Of a DNA stretch of 64,000 nucleotides, positions 27,401 through 39,400 are shown piece by piece. The position numbers and the translations under genes were made by a program. The DNA is from Marthasterias glacialis (taxonomy: Eukaryota; Echinodermata; Asteroidea; Forcipulatida; Asteriidae), in the NCBI GenBank assembly GCA_911728455.2, contig OU452235.1, positions 11,704,634 to 11,768,633 of the forward strand, in the 5' to 3' direction. The notes under the pieces were generated by a model. That model was not told the DNA's origin. It searched no databases and saw nothing but the letters and a program-made list of their open reading frames with translations. The first letter of the stretch is position 1, and every line of letters starts with the position of its first letter.

Positions 27401-30400
27401 CCTAGGTACCAATGCGCCACTGTCTTTGAATCAAAATGAGGCACATCTCTAGTGGGGAGAATGTAACACATCGGGTCCTAGTTCCTAATGCGTTACTGTC
27501 GTTGAATCAAGATAAGGTACATCATTGGTAATATTCTGAGTAAAACAATAATTGATATTATACAGTATGCTATTTGCTCTTTGAATCACTGGTGTGTTTA
27601 CTGTCTTTGAATCAAGACAAGGTACATCATTGGTGATGTTAATAAAAGCTGCGGTTGCTCCTTGTGATTTCCCCTTTTGCATAATAAGTAAACTGTCTTA
27701 ACTAAAATGATACCAACTTGTGAAAGTTTGTATCTTCATTTTATCTCATTTCACGCCAAAGAACGGAACACTGGTTAACAAATTGTTGACATTTTAAAAG
27801 TTATATCGAACATTTCAATAAATCCACAAGATTTAATTCCAGCGGAAATTGATACCACCATTAAGTTTAAAAAAAAATCTATATTGAAATCGGTTCTTTC
27901 CGTTAACGACTGTGTTGCAACATAACTTTACGTTGGTCTACCTATCCACTGTACGCTCAAGAGACAATTTCAAGAGCGTATTTTTTTCCTTCAAGGAAAT
28001 CATTAATCACATTTTCCTATCATGGCAGCTTATATGTGTAAACTGCGATGTAGTAATTGGCGACTTGACAACTGTTATTCTATGACTTTTTTCCCCCAGA
28101 GACTGACTCTAAAAGAATGTTTTAGTCTTAAAGGGTATTCCAACATAAGTTAAAATCAGCCTCGGTGACTCACCCTTACAATCTTCTCTGTGGATACAAG
28201 GAAACAAGCAATACGTACTCTTCCGTATACGTCTTGCATTGAAGGAATGGATTTCCCGGTCAGGGCCTTCATTCCAACATACAGAGGACGAAAATCAGAA
28301 AATGTTTCAAGCAAATGTTCACACCATCAGATACCGTACTTTAAAATGCAGACTTCCTTGTACGTCATCCTTCCTAATACGTCCACCTGGCACTTAACGT
28401 GACAAGAATATCACTGTCCAAATACACACCATGCTCCCAGTCTCTTGGAATGTTGTATACATGACATCTTTGATTTGAAGTCGGGACAGTGATGGATGTA
28501 TTAATGTTCCAGTCAGTCTTTATTCATGAAGTATGTTTATCGCGTGCATGATGAAAAGTTCAGCCCATTGCGGCATAAGTTTAACATGGATGACCTTTTC
28601 GAATTATAACTTCTGGTATCACATTTTTGTGAAAGAATTTCCTCGGAGTAGTAGCTCAATATTATTACGTGCTCGGTGTCTCGTAAATTTTGTCACAGAT
28701 CTTGCGGTTAATAACCTGACATCAACACACCGAGTTTATGTACATGTAATGAACGTTGCGGCTTATCATTCAGTATTAAAATCATTCGTCCCTATAACTA
28801 TTCGTCTATAGTTAACATACATTTTGGGGGGCAAGATGTCCGTGTGCATTTTCATGCGGGTGTCGTTAGAACAGTGCACGCCCCAGTCCCCAGCCTTTCG
28901 AGAGAGGTCATCGCTGGTGACCCAAATGGACCCCTTGTTCATGCGGTGCCTTTGCTCTGGTGAAAATAATGAAGGCGTCTCATTGGTTCAAAGTTTCCTA
29001 GTCACGTTACGACTGGATATTAATTTATGTTTGTATTTTGCGTCCCAGTTTCAGAAAGAGTTATTATTCCAGACATATCCGCACAGTGTGCTGATCAGCA
29101 GGTGTGTCTAACAGATGGCTGTGTCGAAGCAGGTAGGTCTTCATTAATTAAATCCCCTCAACAAATTGGGACTCACGATACAGTGCGCCACCAAGAGTTT
29201 GCGCCAGAGAGGTTCTTGTCAAAGAAGACAGTGTAGAAAAAACTGTAGTAGAGTTATCGCAAAGCACGCTGAATTTTCGTACCATTACTGTGTAAAACAT
29301 TTCGAAACCTCGAGTTATCGTTGCCGATATAGAGAACTCTTCTAACGAATAAAAGCCTCACTTTTCAAAGTGAACTCCATGTTTTCTTTCACATCAAACA
29401 GACGTTTGTCGACTACAGAATCTCAGTATGTGTCCGTTGTGAGCCACGAGTGGATTTTTCCTATGAATGTAACTTACTAACATGTTTTACCCTATTGCAC
29501 CTTGGTTATTATTGTGTACTGTCTATTAATTTTCAAGGCAACTTCATCAAGCACCCTATACATACACTGTGTAAATGGTAGTCCTAACACTCATTCACAG
29601 GAAGAAACCAGACTATTTGATAACACACAAGTAGACAATCGTTGTCTTTTTTGCAGCCTAGTTTTGGGTTTACTGAGCCTAGTTTTGGTTTTACTGAGCT
29701 TAGTTTTGGTTTTACTGAGCCCAGTTTTGGTTTTACTGAGCCTAGTTTTGGTTTTACTGAGCCTAGTTTTGGGTTTACTGAGCCTAGTTTTGGGTTTACT
29801 GAGCCTAGTTTTGGTTTTACTGGGATGAATGGCAAAAAGACAGTGTTTGTCTACTTGTGTGTTACAGATAAAGAATCCAAACATCTACAAAACTCAAAGC
29901 AAACTAGTGTTATAACTTGCCTGTGATCTTGATTCCAGCCGCTGGTTTGCTCGTCAACATGAACACAAAAGTTGACCCGTGTGAAGACTTCTATGAATAC
30001 GCGTGTGGCGGCTGGGTTGCGAGTAGAGTCATACCAGAGGAGAGTAACAAAGTGGACGTATTGCTGGAGCTCACGAACAGGCTAGAATTAGAATGCAGAG
30101 GTAATATTCCAGTCGTTATTCTGTGTAAAAAAAAACAGATGAAAGTCTTTCTCTTTTCAAACTTGAGTTAACTTTTGTGTAAATGCAGGTCTTATTTCGA
30201 GCGACATAAAGGAGGATGATCTGCCTACAAATATAAAAGCAAAACACCTGTACCAAGCCTGCATGAACGAAGGTAAGAAATCGCAAACAAAATATATCAA
30301 GAAAAAAATATAATAACACAGAGGAGTTGACGTTTGAATTCATCTGAAAGTTCAAAGCACTTTTTCCCACCGGGCCGAAAATAAAACGTAAGAAGACAGG

Positions 30401-33400
30401 AGTATAAAGTTTTGAGGCATTCGCCCTGGTATAAAAAAAGAAGAAAAAGGGGAGAGAGAGAGAAAAAACCTCATCAGGACAGGATTTGAACCTTGTCCAC
30501 AACATGAATTGTCTCAAGCATTACGAGTAGTAATTCATTTCTGTTGATGCTCACAAAAATTCAATCTTTTCCAGACAAAATAAACGAAAGAGGGTACGAA
30601 CCGCTCCGAGATAAGATCAAAATGTGGGGCGGTTGGCCGCTGATGAATGATTCGACTTTCGATGAATCCACGTGGAATTTGGAAGATTTCATTGCAAAGA
30701 TTTTGATGGAGACTGGCGGGAATTATCTCATCCGTACATACATCAGCGTTGATCCTCAAAAGTCAGATGAGTATATAATGACCGTAAGTGCCTCTAGCTT
30801 ATGATGGGGGTAAGGAGGGGATGGGAGCTTAAATGATGCTGAAACCACTAAGCAGCGGCGAAACTAGGGTAACATTTTACGGGGGGGGGGGGGGGGGCAC
30901 AAGACCACTTTTTCTAGGGGGGTACTTCTGGCCAATTAAAAATGTCCACTTTTCCTAAACAAACCCCTTTTCAGCGCTCTTGGCCGTTCACTATTTTTTA
31001 TAAGATAATCTGGCATAGATGTAATACCGGTGCACTGCGTGTAAATAGAAAATAGTTTACAAAAAAACATTGAATTAACTATATAAAAGCTTACAAAATG
31101 TAACATTTTACTCTGGGAATGTTTAATCTCAAAAGTCCCCCTTAGTTACGTCACTGCCTCTAAGTAAGGTGTCGATAAGTGGCATGTTAATGTCTTCAAA
31201 GACAATAGACCGTTCCGGCTTTGGCAACAAGCCCCGCCCACACACCTTAGTTTGTGTACGTTTACGCTGCGCATCTACCATTTCCGCCATTTTGGAAGCA
31301 ACTCCTTTGCGTAAATTTTGATTCCCCAAAATGACGGATAGAGAGTTGCGTGTAATACTTCGCTAAGCACACAGACTTAATGTACAAAGACCTGCTTACC
31401 AGAAATATTATGTGACTGACCAAAATACCATGTGACACCTGTTGTTTATGGTTGGTTCTCCAAGAAGTTTTGTTTATGGCGTACTCAATGTTGTAAGCAA
31501 CACATTTTCTGTTTTAATATTGGCTCTACGAAACCAGACACAGTACTTCTCAGCTGTACTGCACAGGTCGTAGCTTGTCGTGACAAGGACAATGTCATAT
31601 ACTAACGACACGTTGATTTGTTAAAGTCTCAAGATAAGCCACTCTCCATTTCCTAAGATTAATAATTGATTGAAAAACCTTAAAGCAAATATTAAAATGG
31701 CCGATCACAGACATTAATGTACCTCATACAATGCTAGGGCGTCCTTCGCCCTGAGTAGGACTATTGGCTTATTGAAGCAACGCAGGGTATGTCCATACAA
31801 CAGACAACATACGTGGCAGGGTACGTACTCTCTTAATGTAAAAGAGTGAAAACATCACCCTCTTGCCCGAGTGGTGGTGTAATTTTCACTCTTTTTAGAG
31901 TGCAATTATCTCTTGTTTGCTCTTTTAGAGTGAAATTTTAGTAAACTTCACTCTGAATCGAGTGAAAAAGAAAATGTTTCCACTCTAAAAAGACTTGTCC
32001 GCCATATGGCTCTTTTAAAAGAGTGGTATGGAGGACAACTCTTTTTAGAGTGGAAATATTTTCTTTTTCACTCGATTCAGAGTGAAGTTTACTCAAATTT
32101 CACTCTAAAAGAGCAAACTAGAATGAATTGCACTCTAAAAAGAGTGAAAATTACACCACCACTCGGGCAAGAGAGTTATGTTTTCACTCTTTTACATTAA
32201 GAGAGTACATACAACATGTATAAGCCACAATCGTAGCCATGGCAGGCTGTGCAACTTAACAATCTGAACGATAAATGCAGCTTCTCACTGGGTATTTTAC
32301 AGATTCATCAGCCGACATCAGTATTAAACAGGGATGATTATACGGTCGCCAACTTCTCCCACAGGGTGAGTACTTCATTCATATCAATCTTTTTTGTCAA
32401 TGATATCATAATGCTCCTAAAGACATCGCTTTGTGTGACATAACCACACTAGAGCGAAGACGATCAATTGCCATGGTTAAGCATGCTTAAAAGTAATAAT
32501 GAGAAATGTGAGGGAAAGGGAATTCATCTTGCTGCTGTGTTGAGTAGATGCTAATGCCTCTAATGATGTCTGAAACTTTCGAAACGGTGACGCCAACGTC
32601 AGCTCAGACCATGTCAGCCATGTTTGAATTGGAGTGCATTTGGAGCCTTAGATAAAGCAACAGGAAGCAGGAATTGGTGGATTTTGAACGTCTCATGTTA
32701 ACTCTAAGTGGGGATCTCTTGTCGTACATGAAGTCACTCATCATCTTCTCATCTTATTCATGGAAAAAATGCAACTGATATCAAAACGGCGCCAAAAAGC
32801 TTTTATGAATGTTCTCCCGCTCCCATGTATATGTATTTTGGATACACTTTACCCGATAACCAACCATTGACAATCGTTACAGAATGTTGTAGCATATCGA
32901 GAGTACATAGAGGCCGTTGCCATGGAGTTGAGCTCAGCCAGTGATGATGAAGTGCGCCGCCAAGTGGATGAACTCCTTCACTTTGAGGCAGATCTAACAA
33001 GCGTAAGCTTCTCTTGTAAATATTGCCACAACAGTTTTGAGTACGAACAATTACACATAAACATTCCACGAGTGTCTTTAATGTTCGAAAGCGGACGAGG
33101 TCACACTGAAAAAATAGAGTTCAAACTTTAGCTTGTCCGAGCTGTCCAGCGCAGCAGACTCATTTTCATGTGGCCGAGTCAGAGTGTGGATTCAAATCCC
33201 GATTACGACACCGTGGCCTGAGAAAGACACCTACATTAATTGCTTCCACACACACAGGAGTAAATGGGTATCAACTGCATCGATAAAGGTTGTCAGTATG
33301 GTAGATACAAAAATACTACAGACGTGCTGATTGGGTGCTGCATAAACTGAGGAGTTGAGATAGTTCAGGGGTTGAGAATGACCATGGGTAGTAATATAGT

Positions 33401-36400
33401 GTCATACACTCCAAAGACTTCAGTTGAGAAGCGCGAAACATTTGATAATATTTCTCATTGTAACTATCTTTGACTTCAGATACAGATTCCAGTGAATACG
33501 ATTGTTGTAGCTACGATGTACCGAAGGCTGTCAATCAAAGAGTTAACAAGGGAAGTTCCCGAGGTGAGTCTTACCATGCAATTTTGTTGACAACAACGAC
33601 AACAACAATGAAGACAACTATGACGACGACGAAGAGGACGACGACGACGGACACAAAAGCAACAACATCGAAAAACTTAAAGGAAAATGGAAAGCCCTTT
33701 CTGTGTCTCAGGTTACGGACGATTTATAAAAAATAAATTCAAATAAAAAAACATTAGTTCACAGCCCAATCATCTACCAGTAGAATCCTAGATCACTTTG
33801 CATTTTAGCTCTAAGAACATTTGTTGTCCCCTTTTTAACAGTCTCCGGTAAGAAATTTGAACCCATGTAATATCCCTATTGAACATGCATTTTAAAAAAT
33901 AAAATGAAATATACATTAAAATAAAAACATCTTCAACCAGATCGATTGGGAGAGATATTTCGGTAATATCGTCAACCCAAACCTTAACGACACGGAACTA
34001 GTTGGAATGTTTACCCTGGACTACCTGAAGAGATTAGGACCCCTCCTGGAGGCCACACCTACAAGGTAGGAAACAAACCAGAGCTTGTTGTAACATTTCG
34101 GAGTGTCTTGGCCGAGCGGTCTATCACCGGACTCAAGTTCTGGTGTTGTCGGCAGCAGAGTGTGTCCTTGTGTCCTTGAGCAAGATACTTTATCATGATT
34201 GCTCTGTCCTTCGGATGGGACATTAAGCCGTAGGTCCCGCGTCCTAAGGTTGGTAGTGCACGTAAAAGAACACAGAACATAATCGTGGAAGAATAGGGGA
34301 ATTACCCCGGTGTTTCTGGTTCACATAGCAAGCACCATTGTCTACAGGTTTCCTCAGGCTTGAGAGCTACAGTGATTATTAAGTTCACTTATGAGGCATC
34401 CTAGGTTTCATTACCAGAAATAGATGGTAATATATTAACAGGCGGCCGCAATCAGCGGCCAGTACCAAAAGTCACATAGTTGATGCCGCAAATGGCCGCA
34501 AGATGTGACCTATATTCCTACTCAACCAAAAAGGTCAACGTAAAAGGTCATGTCCTGAATTAACATTTGCCAGTCTTTCCCGTCTTATCATACTAATCCA
34601 CTTTTCTAACGGAATATTAAATAGATGTTAATATTTACATCGGGGGAATGAATATGCGGGAGTCGTGGGTTCGAATCCTACCCGAGTTGCCTGTGGAATT
34701 TTTTCCACAGGACTCGAAAGCACTGAGTATACAATGCTTATCACACATCGGTGAAAGGCAAATTGAAATTTGTATAACGGAATATTATATTTCCTAATGC
34801 CTATTCCACACATTTCTACTGGAAAATTTGAGTAAAAAGATCAACAAAATTAGCGATTTCTGGGCACTGGCATGAGGTGATGGTTATACAGGAATTAAAA
34901 GGTTAAACGTTAATTATCTTAATTGCGATTCAGCTATTCTAAAAACAGCTTTTGTACACAGAGAAAACATGGAAGTATCAGTTGAAACTGACATATTTTG
35001 AACAGCACAACCAGAGACATGTTACTTAATTCCCTAAGAGCGGGCACAATAAGACAACGCGAAGGTACACAGTCAAGATTATCAAATTTTGCATTTGAAT
35101 TTCTCATTCATGGTTTTTTAAATAATAGGCTGTTATTTGAAATCACTCTTAAAATGTCTGTCCTTATAAAAGACTGTTTTCTCATTAATCAGAACAATAG
35201 CGAACTTCTTAATGTGGATGTTGGTGAAAGACAGCATGGAACTCCTCGGGAGGAAACCCCGAAAGCTCGGCGAGGAGTTTGCCTATCAGGTCATGGGGGA
35301 GCAAGCCGAGAAGGCCCGGTGGAAGCACTGTTTCTCCATGGTCAGTCACTACATGAAGAGCGTTATGTCAGCACTCTTCGTGGAGCATTACTTCGATGAA
35401 CAAAGCAGGTTTATGGTCAGTTGAAAGATGTAGAGTTTTAAAAACGGTTTTTTGTTTTTATAAACAATGACCACTCATCATTTACATACGGTATCAGTCA
35501 CATTGCTAAATTAGAAAAGTTATTTTTTTTTTTTACAGATGACTGATATGCTTGCCGACATACGGGAAATTCAACTCGAAACTTTGAACCAGACAGAGTG
35601 GATGGACGAACCTACAAAAGCTAAGTCCATTCAAAAAGTACGCACTTTTAAAATTTAGGTTCATTTCACATTGTTTAAAATAAGGGAAAACTTTCACAGC
35701 AGGCCCAGTTTCTATTGGTGGCGGGGGGGGGGGGGGGGGGCTTTTGGGACTGAAACTTCAACCCCCCCCCCCCCAGCTGCGTGCCCACAGTTTAAGTCAA
35801 GTTGGACAAGGGCTACCAAAGAATGACCATCATGGTATGAAAATTAGCATTTTGTTCAGTAAGGATAGAAAATGAATAACATATGTCGATTCTTGGGAAA
35901 CGAGCCCCAACCCCCAACCCCACCCCTCACACACATATTTGTTTGTCGACCCCGTAAATGTAGAACTTCTCTTTGTTCTCCAACATTATTTAAACGGCTG
36001 TGCATACCCTCCAAAAGTCTCATTAACCACAGTGACTTTTCTTTCGTTCAGGCACTCGCAGTTCGGGAGTTAATCGGCTACGCTAATAGCGTAAAGAATC
36101 AAACACTCCTTGATCTGGAATACGAACACGTAAGTTATAAACTGATGAATTGACCTTATAAAAAGCTGATTTACCAAATTGTCATAGATGTTGTTTACAG
36201 AAAACGACATTCCACTAAAAATCCTAAGTTTTTTTCCCTCACAATTCACAGATGATAATTTCACCAGATAATCATTTTGAAAACGTTTTTGAGGCTATCA
36301 GGAATTACGTCAGAGTTTCTTTAGGATCATTTAGAAGGCCAGTTGATTTTTCAAGGTGAGTTTAATAGTTGAAGGTGTAGAAGCATTTTGTAAGTCTATT

Positions 36401-39400
36401 TATTTGTTAATTTTGTTTTAAGTACATTTATGTGCTGTCCACGCAAAATGAATTATTCATTTTCTGTAATGAGTTAAATTGCAGTAGTACATGTTAGTAT
36501 CAAATTATGACACAATATATTACTTTGTTTTGTTCACACAAGGTGCATCGGTGTAGAATTTCATTGCGATGTAAAACAAGTAGACTGTATTAAATGACTC
36601 TTCAAGTGCACTATACATCATGCTTTACCAAAAGAGGGCGCCATTTCGACTGTAAACATAGACAACTTTGGCCAAGTTCGCGCAAGGACCATTTGTCGAC
36701 TAGAGGTCGATGTTGCCTGGTACCCAACACATGTTTTTGAGGATGAGTACGAGTTAATATCAGCCACTAGTCGACAAAAGGTCCCTGTGCGAACTTGGCC
36801 TTTGCAAATGCATTTTACGCACAATACAGAAAGTATTTGCGAAGTTGTCTTTGGGTGTCTTTGCTATTTTATCACAAGTGGATTTTGTCTTCTCTGCAGA
36901 TGGCCAGATAAATCCACAACATTCCACGCCAGCGCTTTGTACGAGTATGCACTGAATAGAATAAGTAAGTACCAATATTATTTCATTTTGAGTTTTCCAC
37001 AAAATCCGTTATAACGACTGCAGCAAACTAGTCGTTACATTGAGAACAAAGCAAACGGCGCTTCCCTTTCAGAGCCAACACTCCTTCCAAAAGAACTTTT
37101 TTCACATGGTTGTATACCCTTAAGAATTTCAAGAAATACAGAAAACAAAGTTCTTCAAAATAAGACTTGGGGAAATAAATATACCCCGAAGTAAATTTCA
37201 GTCGACATTTTGGTTTCCATAAATGACAGTGGGGGCGTTGGCTTCAATACACACTGTAGAAGAATCCTTCTGATACGTCCTTAAATAAGAACAAGAGTCA
37301 TCTGAGTGTTTCTTTTTCTTCAAAAGAATATTGTGGTCCTTGTTTATAAAGGCCACAGGATTCAAGCTCACAACAGACTGATGTAAGTCTAGTCAATTCA
37401 ATTCAAATCAACAGATTTTATTTCATACTTCTCAAGGCCACTACGTCTTTTGGGGGTCATTCATGGTTCCTCAGAAAAAAATAGTTCCAAACCAAAACGC
37501 AAACTTATTATTATTTTTTAAAAGCGTTTTATTCTAGCTATATTTTTATTTTTAATTTGGATTTGTCTCTACTATTCTCAGCATTTTCGGCAGGAATTAT
37601 TCAGCATCCTTTTTTCAGTAGCAGAAATCCTAGGTAAGTTTTTAAATTGTTATTATTATCATCATTATTTATTTGTCGCCATTCACATAAATGACAGGAC
37701 CTAAAGTAAACTAAATCGTTGTTGCCCTCCGGCATTTATCTCTCAAAATTGTGGGGTTTTTTTTGAGAGAGGTTGCTCACCTTTCTATGTGTAGTGTGAA
37801 AATCAATCTTTAATACACAGTTTGCGGAAAATAGAACGGGATCAATACACAAAAAAGTCATTAGAAGAACAGCTAAAACAAAGGAAGAAAAAAAAAGAAA
37901 GAGGGGAAGGAGATAGAAAAACCCAGCAAACCAAGCACACAAAACCAAACTTGCCAGCACTGGTAAAGCAACAAACCAATTTTCGCTGATTTTTAAAGAG
38001 AACCAAGCATAATAGCATACCAGTTATTTTTCAACACTTTTCTGACGTCCATGATTGTTTAAAGACGTAGGCTTGTCCAAAACAAATAGCCGCCAGGCAT
38101 CTCTTGCAATGAGAAAGGCGTCTCAGTTACACGTTGTATGTGCGTAAATTAATGAACATGTAAAATAATGAACTTTTCGTGCCACGAAATTGGCCGTCGG
38201 GCAATGGCGACGAGCCCGCGCCTTTAACTGTCGAGCAGGTTTCACAAAGCAATGTTTTATTTACCACATCAAATTGTGGTCGAATTAAAATAATGATTAT
38301 GTTGTTAAATCTAGGTTGGCAACTTTTCCTAAATATTTTAACATAATTTGTACATTACGAGAAAAAAAACATTAGTTTCAAGTAGTGAAGACTCACTGAT
38401 TATAAAATTTATACCACCAGTACAAATCCTGCAGAGAAATATTTTTGCCCGAGTCAAGAAAATAGCCTTTCAAGACCCCCCTTAAATCGCCGCAGTCTTG
38501 CTGGTTGTTATATCTTGTGCTTACTGAAAATAGAGGAAGGGGGTTAATGGGAGACTTTTGAGACGATAGTGGGCGTCCCACAGACCGGTCCTTTTCCATT
38601 GTTTGCATCGCTGTGAAAAATGGAAAAGGACCGGTCTGTGGGACGCCCGCTATCGTCTCAAAAGTCTCCCATTGACTCTTCAGAATAGTAATAATGTACT
38701 TTTTTTTTTTAGTTTGAAAGTTAAGTTAATTTTCTTTTTACTTCAGATCAATGAATTATGGAGGCATTGGATTTGTAATCGGTCATGAACTCATGCACGG
38801 ATTTGACAATAGAGGTGAGTCAAGACGCTGAACTTTGAAACAAAACAAAGGGGAATAAAAACTAACCAGAATGGTTGTTATCACAATGAAAGTTTTGTTC
38901 AGTTTTATCCCATTCGTTACCCAAATCGTTCAGGTGATTTGCTTAGGATTAAGTTCTGATAAATTTTATTGTACACGTATGAAAGTCTCGAAGATGCACA
39001 ACAAATGAAGAGGCTTCAGTTGATTTATTCCAAACCGATGTCAATCAGTTGAATGCTTACTGTCAATTTTGTTGAATTTATTTTAAAGGTCGGTCGTTTG
39101 ATAAAAGTGGCAACCTCGACAAGGTGTGGTCAGACGCTTCAATCCAGGCGTTCCATGAAAAGACGAGTTGTCTGGTAGAGCAGTATTCAAACTTCTCAGT
39201 GGATCAAGTTGGAATGAAGGTAAAGTGAAATTTACCGTCATCAAAACGAAAACACCGTCGGTTTTTTTCTTTTTCTTTTTTTTTGGTGTGCATTCATATC
39301 ACTCAATTAAAGCAAACCATTTTAAAAACATGTTTTAAAGAAATCTCTACAAACAAATCTGCTGTACGAGTTTAACAAAAGGTTAATTTAGCTACAACTA

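Larger units (their letters stand above)
9493..29048 (+). other. M13 intron 1 (19.5 kb)
   Basis: Large intron from GTAAGA to an AG at 29047-29048. I find no convincing exon of another gene. It holds foldback and hAT-like elements, minisatellites and homopolymers (listed separately). Stretches with nothing recognisable: 11500-11960, 13080-14950, 15420-21350, 21600-23130, 23470-24480 and 24540-27360. A transcription unit nested in this intron cannot be excluded without RNA data. Confidence 0.6.
30784..32302 (+). other. M13 intron 5
   Basis: Holds a hAT-like MITE (30853-31156) and a 378-bp palindromic element (31828-32205). 31165-31820 shows nothing recognisable. Confidence 0.8.

Noticed and set aside
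27370-27640. Repeats separated by spacers, considered as a CRISPR array
   Set aside because: Cores and spacing are irregular, the context is an intron of an animal gene, and there are no cas genes.
29502-29926. Repeat proteins in several frames on both strands
   Set aside because: Produced by the 21-bp minisatellite, whose length is a multiple of three.
33470-33736. 88-codon frame over M13 exon 8 with a Thr-rich end
   Set aside because: It begins at TTG, runs through the donor into a trinucleotide repeat, and is out of frame with the family-matching reading of 33480-33563.
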